Shown piece after piece: positions 44,620-54,430 of a stretch of DNA of 64,000 nucleotides. Numbering within the stretch: the first letter of the stretch is position 1; every line of letters begins with the position of its first letter. Position numbers and translations under genes: made by a program. The stretch spans positions 1-64,000 of the forward strand of contig CAZTYE010000006.1 of assembly GCA_964617645.1 (NCBI GenBank). The letters run 5' to 3'. The notes under the pieces are model-generated. The model saw nothing but the letters and a program-made list of their open reading frames with translations. It was not told where the DNA came from and did not search any database. The stretch is from JADJGC01 sp964617645 (GTDB taxonomy: Bacteria > Zixibacteria > MSB-5A5 > CAIYYT01).

Positions 44620-45945
44620 CTACTTAGCCTTCATCTTCTCAAGGGAGGCTTCATCGATGCGAACCGACTCACCCTCGGTCAGTTTGCGCAGCGTTTGGTA
44701 TGAGCCAGAGATTACGGTATCGCCGGCGACAACTCCGCGGAGCGCGACGATATTTCGCTCATCGGCAATGCCGGTAGCGACTTCCACAAACGTCGCTTTT
44801 CCCGAGCGAATCACGTACACGCCATTGCGCTTGACTTTGGCTTTCTTCTTGCTTCCTGCAGTCTTCTCGGCCTCGGTCGACGCGGGAGCGGCATTGGCTT
44901 GTTGAATAATACCGCCGGACTCCGGTTCCGCAGTTTGCGCTTTGAGCGAGTCGGGATCGAATTCGCGACTCACTACTGCCGCGTACGGAACCAGCAGCGC
45001 GTCGGCGGCCTGATTGGTCGTGATATCGACCGTCGCCGACATGCCGGGGCGGAATGTCACTTCCACGACATCGAAGCGGACTTTTACGCGAAAGCTCGTC
45101 GTATAACTTTCCGTGCCCTGACCGGAAATCAGCGCCGAGTTGCCGATCTCCACGACGGTGCCGACGAAACTCGTGTCGCGAAACGCATCGACTTTGATCT
45201 TCGCCTTCTGACCCAGTAGCAGTTTCGCGATCTCGCTTTCGTCGACGTCGATTTCAACTTCAAAGACCGACAAGTCGGCAACAGTCATCAAGGTCCGACC
45301 CTGCGTAAAAGCAGTCTGGGCCTGCGCGATTTCGCCGACTTCGACGCTCAGGTAGGTCACAACGCCCGGCATCGGCGCGCGAATCGCGGTTTTTGACAGA
45401 TTGTCCAGCGCCTTTTCCAGTCGGGCACGAGCCGTTTCTACTTGCGCCAATAGCGCGCGATAGCCGGCTTGTGTGTTCTCCAACTGATAGCGCGCGTTCG
45501 TCGCCGCCGTTTCGGAAGCGAGATTCTGCTCATAGAGTTTGCGCTGGCGCTCGGATTCCAGACGATCGATCTCGAGCTGTGCCTTGCCGGCTTCGGCGCG
45601 CGAAGTGATTTCATCGAGGCTGTAACGCGCCTGCGAAACATCCGACTGCAACTGGATCGTATCCAGCATCAGGAGCAACTCGCCGCGCTCGACCAGATCG
45701 CCTTCCTTGACGAAGATGCGAATGACCTGCGCCGACACTTCAGCAGTGATATCGACCTTGGTTTGCGGTTGGATTCTGCCTGAAGCCGATACGATTTCTG
45801 ATATATCATCACGGATGGCCAGGTCGGCCTGGACTATCGTACCGTCCGCGCCGGAACTCCCGCCGAATGCAAGGTAGAGCACCAGCACACCCAGCACGAC
45901 CGCCGCCGGGACAATGAACTTCTTCGAACGCCAACGAAATGCCAT
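44620..45945 (-). CDS. MacA-like periplasmic adaptor (membrane fusion protein)
   Basis: The 441-residue protein anchors by one N-terminal helix (FIVPAAVVLGVLVLYLAFGG) and has the adaptor order: lipoyl half (SGRIQPQTKVDITAEVSAQV), a helical hairpin of about 100 residues (QARYSLDEITSRAEAGKAQLEIDRLE in part), second lipoyl half (IRAPMPGVVTYLSVEVGEI), beta-barrel (FEVEIDVDESEIAKLLLGQKA) and membrane-proximal domain (YVIRSGKATFVEVATG). It should bridge the two permeases to an outer-membrane channel encoded elsewhere. An Ala/Lys-rich insertion around residue 370 is not part of the usual fold. GGAAGGTG lies about five bases ahead of the ATG at 45945. Confidence 0.92.
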   Translation of the reverse strand: MAFRWRSKKFIVPAAVVLGVLVLYLAFGGSSGADGTIVQADLAIRDDISEIVSASGRIQPQTKVDITAEVSAQVIRIFVKEGDLVERGELLLMLDTIQLQSDVSQARYSLDEITSRAEAGKAQLEIDRLESERQRKLYEQNLASETAATNARYQLENTQAGYRALLAQVETARARLEKALDNLSKTAIRAPMPGVVTYLSVEVGEIAQAQTAFTQGRTLMTVADLSVFEVEIDVDESEIAKLLLGQKAKIKVDAFRDTSFVGTVVEIGNSALISGQGTESYTTSFRVKVRFDVVEVTFRPGMSATVDITTNQAADALLVPYAAVVSREFDPDSLKAQTAEPESGGIIQQANAAPASTEAEKTAGSKKKAKVKRNGVYVIRSGKATFVEVATGIADERNIVALRGVVAGDTVISGSYQTLRKLTEGESVRIDEASLEKMKAK

Positions 45946-46051
45946 GAACACCTTCCCGAAAAGAGCAGCAAACAGACTACGACTTGCTCCTTATGACTGC
46001 GCGCCGACGGCGATTGTTTCAATTATCAAGCGTGATTTTGGCAACCAATGC

Positions 46052-46080
46052 GGCGCGCTCGATGTTAAGTCGGGCGCGCC
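46052..46080. terminator. Weak hairpin after the M43 protease gene
   Basis: Seven-base arms GGCGCGC and GCGCGCC enclose 15 bases in the gap between the M43 gene and the adaptor gene. There is no T-run, so terminator function is uncertain. Confidence 0.3.
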
Positions 46081-46098
46081 TCGACACTAATAGTAGGG

Positions 46099-49000
46099 CT
46101 ATGGACAGGCAGCGCAGGGCGCCGCTCCGCCCGCAAAGATGTAATTAATCAGATAAACGGCGTCGGCAATCGAGGTCGCCCCGCTGCAGTCCGGATCTCC
46201 GGCGGCTGCGGGAATGGGCGCCGGACCACCGGCAAAGATGTAATTTATTAAGTAGACGGCGTCGGCAATCGACACGGCTTGCGATTGGTCGGCATCGCCG
46301 CAGATGTAGCTGCGAACGGCAACGACAAACGGCGAAAACGAATTGGTCTCGCCGCAAATGATATTGACGGCCGTGTCGAGTGCAGTCGTGATGTCGGCCC
46401 AAGCCGATCCCGTAAAGTGCTGCAAAGTCAAATCCGCCTCGCTGCCGCTTGCAATATTGCCCGGATCGTAAGAGATGCAAACTTCGATGATGCCCGAATA
46501 CGGCGCGGTCGTGCTCAAATTGTAGTAAACCGGAGGTGATGCGGGAACAATCTCGAAACCGGCCGGGCCGGCCGGGCCGGTAGCACCGGTGGTCAGTGAG
46601 GTCTCTCCGTCGACTGTCACCGTCGTGAATGTGACCTCGACACCGGCGCCGAGAACGACAGCGACGCTCGATCCCGCCGGCGTATTTCCGCAAGCGGGAC
46701 TGCCGGCGCCGATCAGTTGGCCGCAACCCGAATTGGCCGGAGTGCACGGCGAATTGCTGCGGACGCGAAGATCATCACCGGCCAGTGAGCAGAAAATCGG
46801 ATCCAGCGAGATGTTGTTGGCGGTTCCCGAAAAGCCGGCGATACAGCCCGGATAGTCTCCGCCGGCGTTGCCAAAGAAATCACTGCAACTGATGTCGAAA
46901 ATTCCCCCGACAGCGCAGACGGCCACGGCACCGGAATCGTTGAACGCCACCAGGCAATTCGCGAGGTCGATGAGATGCGCGTCTGATGAATAGAAGACGC
47001 TGCCGATGGCGGATGAGGACGGCGTAACGTAATTGCGCACGAACGTGCAATTCGTAAACGTCGTCGTCGTTCCGGCCTGGAATGAGAAGACCACGCCGGC
47101 GGCATTCGTCGCATAGTTGCGGTCGAAGATGCTCGCTTCGAAGACCGGCTGTCCATCATCGACGACCATGACGCCGCCGAATTCGGCGTTGTTGCGGACG
47201 AAACGGCATTGAGTCACAGTGGGAGTAGCGCTGTTGTCGACGGCAATTGCGCCGCCGGCGTCGGCGCTGTTTTCGTCAAAGAGGCAATTGCTCATCCGCG
47301 ACGTAGTGCCCGGTCCGTTCCAGATCGCGCCACCCCAATCCAGTTGCGCCGTGTTTTGTAAGAAGCTACAGTTTTCGATAATCGCCGCAGAGCCGCTGTT
47401 GACGACGGCAATTGCGCCGCCGGAGCGTTCGCACTCGTTGTCCTCGAACACGCAATTGCGGATTGTCGGGCGGGCGCCGGACATGATCAGAATCGCGCCG
47501 CCATCGGAGCGCGAAGCGGGCGCATCCGGAGGAGCGTAGCCGCGCTTGATTGTCAGGCCGTCAAGGGTCACGGTGCTGTCTTCCGCCGCCGAGTCGAATC
47601 GGAACGCGCGGATCGGCGTGCCGACGGAACCGTTGCAGTCGATTGTTGTGGAACCGGCGCCGCTACGTCCACGCAGGTAGACCTTCTTACCGAGAAAGTC
47701 CAGCGAATGATTTCCCGATCCCGTGTAAATACTGTCATCGAGCGTGATCGTGTCGCGATCGATGGCATAATTGAGCGCTGATTGAATCGTCGAAAAATCG
47801 AAAGGCACTTCCAGATCGCAACCGCGTCCGGGCGGCAACGCGCGCAGCGCCGCGGCAACCGGCGGCAACAGTGGCGCACCGATGGTGGATACCAGAATCG
47901 CGCCACGGAAGATCTCTTCCTCTCCCGGAGAGAGCTGCGTACGTCCAAACGAGAGCAAGACGGATACATCAGTGCCCAGCGTGTTGACATCATTGCCGCC
48001 GACTAACTCGGCGTAGGCGTCACCGTCTTGAAGGCCGTTTGTCGGGTAAATCTGCGCCGGGTTGCTGATCGTGCGGAGGCCGCGATCCGGCTGGCAGCGA
48101 TTGAGATTGGCGAAGCCGGCGACATGAGATCCGGCGCTGACATAGACCCAATCGTTGCCGGCGTCGACCAACGCATCGTTGTTGGTCGCGTTGATATCGA
48201 AATCGCCGAACATGCCGGGGACAATAGTCAGAGTCGTGTCGCAGAGATTGCGGATACGATATTCGACTTCGATCGCGCTGCAACTGTCGATGCCGCCGCT
48301 ATTGGCTCCGAAGTGATAAATGACGTCGCCGCTCAGACGGGCGTCAACCGTCGACCAGCGGATCGTCCGCGTTTGCCGGCCAATCGCATCGACGCCGGAA
48401 ACATAATTGTCGATCTCAAGGAAGTCCTTTTGGTTGAAGGCGTCCATGTAGACGGTCGTGTCGCTGCCATCGAGCAAGCCAATCAAGAGTGATCCGTCGT
48501 AGAGCGTATTTCCGGACGGATCGAGCAGCGCCGAGCTGGATTTGTCGCCGATGCCCGGCGTGTTGGGCACCGAGAATCGCAGACAGTTCGCCCCGAAAGT
48601 GCTCAACGGTTGTCCGGGCAATGTCAATCCCAGCTCGACCGTGACCGGAATTCGCGCTGTAAAGGTCGCTACCCCCGTCAGATTGATGACGAGTGTATCT
48701 CTGACAGTTCCCAAGTCGCAGATCGAAGTCAACGCGCCGGCGTTGAAGCGAAATACGACGGCGCCGCTTTCCAGAGGACTAAGCATGTCGGGCGCGCCGC
48801 CGACAACACTGAGATTGCCCAGCACAAAGGCGGCCGAGCTGATGGTTGCCGTCGCAGCGCCCAAGTTTCGAATAACAATCGAGCTGTCGCGGGTATCGCC
48901 AAGCGGGACCGAAAAGCGCGTTACCGACAACGGCGTTACGAGAATATCATTGACCACGATGGCCAATTCCGGGCGCAGAGTTTCCAACGTCGTGCGGAAG

Positions 49001-49839
49001 CGAGTTACCTGCCCCGGGGTGAACAAGTCGCGGCACGACTGTCTCGAATAAGACATGATGTTGTCCGTCTGCGGGCTGTAGGGCGTCGCGTCGCAGCCGC
49101 CGGGGGTACCGGCAAAATTATCGTAAGCGCAGGCCGGTGCGGCGGAGACATGATTCAGCAGATTAGGGTCAGCGGGGGTATCGCAGACCAGATCACCGGC
49201 AATCGCGCAGTTGCTGCCGCTGGGGCATTCGACGCCGAAGGCCGGTTCGTGGGTATGATACAAATTGAAATAGTGACCGATTTCGTGCACCAGTGTCGAG
49301 TTCTTGGAGAATGTGCCGCCGCAGGAGTTGTTCATGATAATTCCCTGCACGCCGGAAGTCGTGAACGACGACAGCCCGCAATAGGGGAATCCGGAGCTGT
49401 TCGGCACCCAGTAGATGTTAACCGCTTGAACAAACACATCGGTTCGCTTCAGACTGTCCATCTTGGTCGACGTGGACATGTCGAGAAAGAAGTAATCGTC
49501 ATCGATGAAATTGATCGGCTGGTGTTCGTAAACTTCGAGGTTATAGGGCGCAAACAGAACGTTCGAGCTGTCGATCGCGTCGGAAATTTCGGCGGGGCTG
49601 ATGCCTCCCGTTCCGGTTGACGAACGCACGATATGCATCACCACCGGAATCGAGTAGGTGTCGCTTGGCCCGCGGCGCAACAGCGGATCGAGCGCCGGTA
49701 GTTGTTCGATAGCGGCACGAATGTCCGCTGCGGACAATACCGTGCCGCAGTCGTCTACCTGCGCGACGGCGCCGCCGGCGGCGACCAGAATCAGAAATGC
49801 CCCGAGAATCGTCAATCGCGATATGGATTTGATGCGCAT
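46099..49839 (-). CDS. M43 (pappalysin-type) protease / beta-helix protein with dockerin tail
   Basis: The 1246-residue protein begins with a signal peptide (MRIKSISRLTILGAFLILVAA). The M43 metalloprotease domain covers about residues 50-300 with the zinc motif in LVHEIGHYFNLYHTHE (HExxHxxxxxH, about 183). ASH-like beta domains follow to about 660. Then comes a right-handed beta-helix (about 690-1010) of repeated N-C-x-F segments (NCSFLQNTAQ, NCLFDENSAD, QCRFVRNNAE, NCTFVRNYV), a short GPAGPAG stretch, a beta domain, and two dockerin-like repeats (DADQSQAVSIADAVYLIN; DPDCSGATSIADAVYLIN) ending CAACP. ATG 49839 is chosen: GGAG lies about ten bases ahead, and the signal peptide begins there. 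It should be secreted and bind zinc plus calcium. Confidence 0.9.
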   Translation of the reverse strand: MRIKSISRLTILGAFLILVAAGGAVAQVDDCGTVLSAADIRAAIEQLPALDPLLRRGPSDTYSIPVVMHIVRSSTGTGGISPAEISDAIDSSNVLFAPYNLEVYEHQPINFIDDDYFFLDMSTSTKMDSLKRTDVFVQAVNIYWVPNSSGFPYCGLSSFTTSGVQGIIMNNSCGGTFSKNSTLVHEIGHYFNLYHTHEPAFGVECPSGSNCAIAGDLVCDTPADPNLLNHVSAAPACAYDNFAGTPGGCDATPYSPQTDNIMSYSRQSCRDLFTPGQVTRFRTTLETLRPELAIVVNDILVTPLSVTRFSVPLGDTRDSSIVIRNLGAATATISSAAFVLGNLSVVGGAPDMLSPLESGAVVFRFNAGALTSICDLGTVRDTLVINLTGVATFTARIPVTVELGLTLPGQPLSTFGANCLRFSVPNTPGIGDKSSSALLDPSGNTLYDGSLLIGLLDGSDTTVYMDAFNQKDFLEIDNYVSGVDAIGRQTRTIRWSTVDARLSGDVIYHFGANSGGIDSCSAIEVEYRIRNLCDTTLTIVPGMFGDFDINATNNDALVDAGNDWVYVSAGSHVAGFANLNRCQPDRGLRTISNPAQIYPTNGLQDGDAYAELVGGNDVNTLGTDVSVLLSFGRTQLSPGEEEIFRGAILVSTIGAPLLPPVAAALRALPPGRGCDLEVPFDFSTIQSALNYAIDRDTITLDDSIYTGSGNHSLDFLGKKVYLRGRSGAGSTTIDCNGSVGTPIRAFRFDSAAEDSTVTLDGLTIKRGYAPPDAPASRSDGGAILIMSGARPTIRNCVFEDNECERSGGAIAVVNSGSAAIIENCSFLQNTAQLDWGGAIWNGPGTTSRMSNCLFDENSADAGGAIAVDNSATPTVTQCRFVRNNAEFGGVMVVDDGQPVFEASIFDRNYATNAAGVVFSFQAGTTTTFTNCTFVRNYVTPSSSAIGSVFYSSDAHLIDLANCLVAFNDSGAVAVCAVGGIFDISCSDFFGNAGGDYPGCIAGFSGTANNISLDPIFCSLAGDDLRVRSNSPCTPANSGCGQLIGAGSPACGNTPAGSSVAVVLGAGVEVTFTTVTVDGETSLTTGATGPAGPAGFEIVPASPPVYYNLSTTAPYSGIIEVCISYDPGNIASGSEADLTLQHFTGSAWADITTALDTAVNIICGETNSFSPFVVAVRSYICGDADQSQAVSIADAVYLINYIFAGGPAPIPAAAGDPDCSGATSIADAVYLINYIFAGGAAPCAACP

Positions 49840-49966
49840 TGTTTTATCTCCAAGTTTTCCCCGCAGCATCGCCGCGACGGACGGTTTTGGATCCGGTCAG
49901 TATTTGTCTGTAAGCGTTTTAATATAGCTGATCTTAGTCGATTATGCAAGCGGCGGTTTGTCGCTG

Positions 49967-50653
49967 CTATCGGAATGCATCACCTCGCCAAACCGCATTG
50001 AGTTTGAGCCGGCTACGCGCAACTGCCGCGTACGGATAGACGCGTGCGAGTTCCTCCGCAAATGTCGTCCGGCCGGCGACCAGACCGGTTGTGTTCTGAA
50101 AGTGCCACCATTCGACGCACGAGTAGTCCGAGCGCCATCCCGGTCGGGCGCAAATCGGCTCCCAACCGGACTCACGGAAAACGCGGGTTATCGACAGCCA
50201 ATTGCCACATCGTTTCAGCGAACCAGGGCCGACTCCGCGGCGCCAGATAAGAGCGTCGATTTCGCCGCTGAAGTAAGAGTCGGAATCGAACGCCGTCTTC
50301 TTTTGCATTGGTCCGCTGCACTGGCATAGAACCTCAAATCGCGGTCGACTATCGCTGCCGCCGGCGCGACGTATGGCGTAGGGATCATCCCCGCTCGACA
50401 TGCCGCTACCGACAAACAAATCGAAGGCGCGCCCCAGGTAATGAAGGCTCAACGGACTGCGACCGCGAGTACGTTGCGCAGCTAATGCGCGCAGCGAACC
50501 GCTCGATGTAACGATTCCTCCGAGTGCATGGACTGCGGAGTAGGCCTGAAGGTAGCTGTCGCTTAGATCCTCGCGCAAGCGGAAGTGGTCGTATCCCCGG
50601 CGATGTTCGTCCGCAGGGACTTTCACAAATCGCAGAACCGGCTTGGTCGTCAT
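49967..50653 (-). CDS. M15-family peptidoglycan carboxypeptidase-like protein
   Basis: The 228-residue protein shows the zinc-site motifs of D,D-/L,D-carboxypeptidases of family M15: SLHYLGRAFDLF (SxHxxGxAxD, about residue 70) and CVEWWHFQN (WWH, about 179). It has no signal peptide, whereas VanY/DacY-like enzymes are exported, so it may act intracellularly, be released by lysis or be phage-derived. Substrates would be muropeptides. GAGGAGGT lies six bases before the ATG. It is followed on the plus side by a repeat-rich stretch. Confidence 0.8.
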   Translation of the reverse strand: MTTKPVLRFVKVPADEHRRGYDHFRLREDLSDSYLQAYSAVHALGGIVTSSGSLRALAAQRTRGRSPLSLHYLGRAFDLFVGSGMSSGDDPYAIRRAGGSDSRPRFEVLCQCSGPMQKKTAFDSDSYFSGEIDALIWRRGVGPGSLKRCGNWLSITRVFRESGWEPICARPGWRSDYSCVEWWHFQNTTGLVAGRTTFAEELARVYPYAAVARSRLKLNAVWRGDAFR

Positions 50654-50799
50654 CTGGGTACCTCCTCGAATGGAAATCTTCCCCCCACTAAGGGTCGCTA
50701 CCCGGAAAACTGTAGTGAATTGCTACAATTTTACCGGACCTGACCTCGAAAGAGGGTGTCGGATTCTCGGCGCCGAAGGCAGCGAATGACCGGTTTAAT

Positions 50800-50931
50800 G
50801 GGACTGTCGAAAAAGCCCGTTGAGCGCCCAATGTGCGGCGGCAGGAGTCCTTTCCGGCCGCAATGGAAGCGGTCAGGAAAGGATTCCTGACCGCGCTCGT
50901 CCGAGTAGTTTTGGGGTCTTCCAATAGTCCC
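50800..50931. mobile_element. Second MITE-like element, diverged
   Basis: The left end GGGACTGTCGAAAAAG and the right end CTTCCAATAGTCCC are imperfect inverted repeats and resemble the ends of the element at 15380-15552 (GGGACTGTTGAA type). The inside differs and is dominated by a hairpin with perfect 11-bp arms GCGGTCAGGAA and TTCCTGACCGC (50869-50879 and 50884-50894). Confidence 0.45.
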
Positions 50932-51022
50932 TATTGTCGGATGGGCACGCGACTTGGAAAGGAGAACAGCCAGAGCGGGATGGTAGTGAGCCCCTCAGCG
51001 GGACCGTTCAAGACGCCCTTGG

Positions 51023-51054
51023 GTTATCACCCTGAACGAGGTGAAGGGTTTGTT
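51023..51054 (+). repeat. Dispersed intergenic repeat, copy C
   Basis: Differs from copy B (15297-15328) at three positions only: TCACCCTGAA, C for G, GAGGTGAAGGGTT, T for C. See also copy A at 4102-4132. Confidence 0.65.
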
Positions 51055-51696
51055 GTCATTCTGCTACGAGGCTTGATACCAATTGGAGCCCTTTTGATTT
51101 CCGATGAAGCGCACCATGACGAGGGCGAAGTGCGCTTCCGAATAATTCAGTAGTAGTCAGTTGTCGCTTTCGGCGCTAATCTCGCCTCAGGCTAATAGCA
51201 GCGCGAGAATGGCAAGGAGGGCAAAAGTAAGCCAATGACTGGGGTGGGTCAACTCGAGCCATTTTGACATGAACACAGCTCCCGGCAGATGTGGAGAGTA
51301 ATCTCGTTAGCGGAACGATTCCCATTGTGATAGGCAGGGATCGTGCCAAACCGGTCATTCCGCATCTAGCTGCGTAATGCACGGACTGACAATAGGTTAC
51401 GGGCATAGGCAGATTTCGAATTGAGGTGGCTCGGCACAGAATCCTGAGTAGTTTTTGCCCAACTGCGCAATCGTAGAGCAGACGAAAGACGCACCGCTAC
51501 GGGCAGCATGAAACATCCACCGTCGGCAAGAATGTGCGCTGCGTTCGCTCGGTCAGGCGCATTGCTTGTCACTGCGGCAGATTGAGGCGATCGACAACTT
51601 TGTCGCACTGAACACAAATGGAATGTGCAAAGCCGCCGATATCATTAGCATGACCGCCATCACAGTTTGTTATCGTTCAGGCGATAGGATCGCAAT

Positions 51697-53859
51697 GTGA
51701 ACAAGGTTAAGTTTTGTTTCGGGATACACAATCATCAACCGGTCGGCAACTTCGGCTGGGTTATCGAGGAAGCCTACCAAAAATCGTATCTGCCTTTTCT
51801 CCAGTTGCTCGAACGCTATCCGCGATTCCGGATATCGCTGCACTTCACCGGCGTGTTGTATGAGTGGATCGAGGCGAATCATCCGGAGATGTTTGACTTG
51901 ATGCGGCGGCTAATTGCGCGCAACCAGATTGAGATTCTCACCGGCGGCATGTACGAGCCGATCTTGCCGGCAATACCCGATCGCGACAAGGTGGGGCAAA
52001 TACGGATGCAGACCGAGTATTCACAACGGCACTTTGGCGTCACGCCGGTTGGTATGTGGCTCGCCGAACGCGTCTGGGAACCGACACTGGCGACGCATCT
52101 GGCACAAGCGGGAGTGCAGTACACGATTCTCGACGACATCCACTTTCGCTATTCGGGATTGCGCGCTGACGATCTCGATGGCTATTACATTACCGAAGAC
52201 CAAGGCAACAAGGTCGCATTGTTCCCGATCGCCAAGCGGCTGCGCTACACGATTCCGTTTGCCGACCCGGAGGAGACGCTCGCGTATTTGCGTGAGTTGG
52301 CAACGCCGGACGGTGACCGGATCGCCATATATGCCGACGACGGCGAGAAATTCGGTGTCTGGCCGAAAACCTATGAGCATTGCTATCGCGACGGCTGGCT
52401 CGAACGATTCTTGAGCCTGATCGTAGCCAACGGCGACTGGATCGAAATGATTATTTTCGGAGAAGCGCTCACGCAGCTGCCTCCGCGCGGGCGAGTCTAC
52501 CTGCCGACGGCGTCCTACTCGGAGATGAACGAGTGGGCAATGCCGGCTGACTCGGTTGAACGCTACGACGATTTCGTGCAGACGCTCAAGGGCCAAGAGC
52601 TGTTCGAGCTAAATGAATCATTCGTGAAGGGCGGATTCTGGCGCAATTTCCAGACGAAGTACTGGGAGAGCAATCTGCTTCATAAACGAATGCTTTACGT
52701 CAGTGGATTGTTCGATGATCCGCAGTTCGAGATCAGCGACGTAACTCGCGACCGGGCGCGACGCATGCTCTATGCCGGCCAATGCAATTGTCCGTACTGG
52801 CACGGCGTGTTTGGCGGATTGTACTTGCCACATTTACGCGGCGCCAATTTTCAGGAGTTGATTGCCGCCGAAGCCGCCATTCGTTCTGGTGGTCTGCCAT
52901 CGCCGTGCGAAATCGGTATCCGCGACTTCGACTGCGACGGTTTAGACGAGATCGTCGTGACCACACCCACCACCAAGGCGATAATTGCGCCGGCGCGCGG
53001 TGGCGGGATTGTCGAATTCGATCATTTGCCGGCGGCGAAGAATCTCAGCGACACGCTGATGCGGCGACGCGAAGGCTATCACCGCCGACTGCTTAGTCGC
53101 GACAAAAACGCAGTCGACACGACGAAATCGATTCACGATTTGGTGCTGGTGAAAGAAGAGGGGCTTGAGAATCTGCTGGTCGAAGACAAGTATCCCCGCG
53201 GGCTGTTTGTCGATCATTTCTTCCGAACGTCAGATCAACTGGATACCTTTAGCAACGCTAAACTCGAACCGCCGAGTTTCGTCGACGCGACATACAACTG
53301 GCAAATCGAAGAGGCCCCGGTCGGGATCGGTGTACGCCAGTGGCGCGAAGCGGTAACAGCGCTGGATCATGGCGAGCGCCGAATGAAGGTCGACAAGCGC
53401 TTTGATTGGGAAAACGACGGCAGCACTCTGAGAGCCACATACTTACTTAGTAATCTTGCGCAGCAGCGGGCCATCGGCGCTTTTGGCGCCGAGTTTGCTT
53501 TTGGCAGTTATCCCTGGCCGCCGAACGAATCGACAATCCGCACTGCTCGGCAATCGCTCGCACTGGCCGATCCGCATGAACTGGCCGACAGTGACGCGCT
53601 TGAAATTCACAGCCGCCTTTATGATCTCACGCTGCGCCTGCACTTTGACCGCCCCGTCGATTGGTGGTTGCATCCGATCTGGACGGTATCGCTGTCCGAA
53701 GGCGGATTCGAGAAGGTGTTTCAAGGGATCGTGATTGTGCCGCGCCTGCGCTTCGATCTTGCCCCCGGCGAAGAACTCAGTTTCGGTCTCAATCTAACGG
53801 TGGAGTATCAGACGAAGTCGCAGCTGTTGAAGTCATCGTTGCTGACGAAGCGATCGTAG
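51697..53859 (+). CDS. GH57 4-alpha-glucanotransferase / alpha-amylase
   Basis: The 720-residue cytoplasmic enzyme acts on alpha-1,4-glucans (glycogen or maltodextrin). All five GH57 conserved regions are visible: FGIHNHQPVGNFG (1), LTGGMYEPILPAI (2), GMWLAERVWEP with the catalytic Glu (3, about residue 125), IYADDGEKFGVWP with the catalytic Asp (4, about 214) and GFWRNFQTKYWESN (5). The C-terminal half, from about residue 380, is the beta-sandwich domain seen in Thermococcus-type 4-alpha-glucanotransferases, which this length suits. The start is GTG at 51697 with AGGA about eight bases ahead. The gene is alone on the plus strand; no other glycogen gene is nearby. Confidence 0.93.
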   Translation: MNKVKFCFGIHNHQPVGNFGWVIEEAYQKSYLPFLQLLERYPRFRISLHFTGVLYEWIEANHPEMFDLMRRLIARNQIEILTGGMYEPILPAIPDRDKVGQIRMQTEYSQRHFGVTPVGMWLAERVWEPTLATHLAQAGVQYTILDDIHFRYSGLRADDLDGYYITEDQGNKVALFPIAKRLRYTIPFADPEETLAYLRELATPDGDRIAIYADDGEKFGVWPKTYEHCYRDGWLERFLSLIVANGDWIEMIIFGEALTQLPPRGRVYLPTASYSEMNEWAMPADSVERYDDFVQTLKGQELFELNESFVKGGFWRNFQTKYWESNLLHKRMLYVSGLFDDPQFEISDVTRDRARRMLYAGQCNCPYWHGVFGGLYLPHLRGANFQELIAAEAAIRSGGLPSPCEIGIRDFDCDGLDEIVVTTPTTKAIIAPARGGGIVEFDHLPAAKNLSDTLMRRREGYHRRLLSRDKNAVDTTKSIHDLVLVKEEGLENLLVEDKYPRGLFVDHFFRTSDQLDTFSNAKLEPPSFVDATYNWQIEEAPVGIGVRQWREAVTALDHGERRMKVDKRFDWENDGSTLRATYLLSNLAQQRAIGAFGAEFAFGSYPWPPNESTIRTARQSLALADPHELADSDALEIHSRLYDLTLRLHFDRPVDWWLHPIWTVSLSEGGFEKVFQGIVIVPRLRFDLAPGEELSFGLNLTVEYQTKSQLLKSSLLTKRS

Positions 53860-53872
53860 CGAACCGGCCTTA

Positions 53873-54430
53873 TCAGCGGCGGAATTCGCGGAGAGTCTGC
53901 GTGTACTCCGGCCAGAATTCGGCGACCTCTTCATGCGTAATCAGTTTCCCGCCAAACGAGAGCAGCACATACGAATCGCCGGTTCGCTGATACCAACCGG
54001 AATTAAGCGCGCCAAAGGCCGACAGCGGCCCGCAACTGACAGCGACGGGATCCGGGTTTTCGACCAGATAGGACTGAAAACGTCGCGCGGCGCCGTCGCG
54101 GGTGAAAAGATCGAGCTGAGCATACCGCAACACCTTGGACGAGGCGATTTCAGTCACCGAGTTGCGCCGCGGATCATCGCGGTACACGGCGACGAGCTTG
54201 TTGTCCCGGAGCACCGGGATCAGGTAAAAGTCGGCGGACTTATGCGCCAGGTTCTTAACCAACAGCGGTGCGCCGATTGAATCGAATTTCTCTTTGGTTT
54301 GCGCCAAAGCTGCGGCGGTTTGCTTACGCAGCGTTTCGGGAGAAGGGGCCGACGATGAAGTTTGCGCGGTCAGCAGAACCGCGAGCAGCAGCACCAGAAC
54401 AGCACTAACGGCTGCGGCGATCCGGCTCAT
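53873..54430 (-). CDS. Exported protein of unknown function, downstream of lptC
   Basis: The 185-residue protein has a signal peptide (AAAVSAVLVLLLAVLLTAQTSS). The mature part is a small alpha/beta domain with no family I recognise; notable segments are VLRYAQLDLFTRDGAARRF, PVAVSCGPLSAFGALNSGWY and VLLSFGGKLITHEEVAEFWPEY. Its start overlaps the end of lptC by 26 bases, so it is translated with it. It is not an OstA/LptA-type protein by sequence. An envelope role with LptC is possible from context only. Confidence 0.6.
   Translation of the reverse strand: MSRIAAAVSAVLVLLLAVLLTAQTSSSAPSPETLRKQTAAALAQTKEKFDSIGAPLLVKNLAHKSADFYLIPVLRDNKLVAVYRDDPRRNSVTEIASSKVLRYAQLDLFTRDGAARRFQSYLVENPDPVAVSCGPLSAFGALNSGWYQRTGDSYVLLSFGGKLITHEEVAEFWPEYTQTLREFRR

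Larger units (their letters stand above)
50654..51696. other. One-kilobase repeat-rich stretch without a supported gene
   Basis: The interval holds a MITE-like element (50800-50931) with an internal hairpin (50869-50894) and dispersed repeat copy C (51023-51054). Several short frames run through it, but none has both a ribosome site and protein-like composition. It may be decayed accessory DNA. Confidence 0.55.

Noticed and set aside
46560..46585. GC-rich tandem GGCCGGGCC-like bases
   Set aside because: They encode a short GPAGPAG stretch in the M43/beta-helix protein; two or three units are not enough to call a repeat element.
50833..51153. 106-codon frame in the 1-kb gap
   Set aside because: It crosses the MITE-like hairpin and dispersed repeat copy C, has no ribosome site and no recognisable fold.
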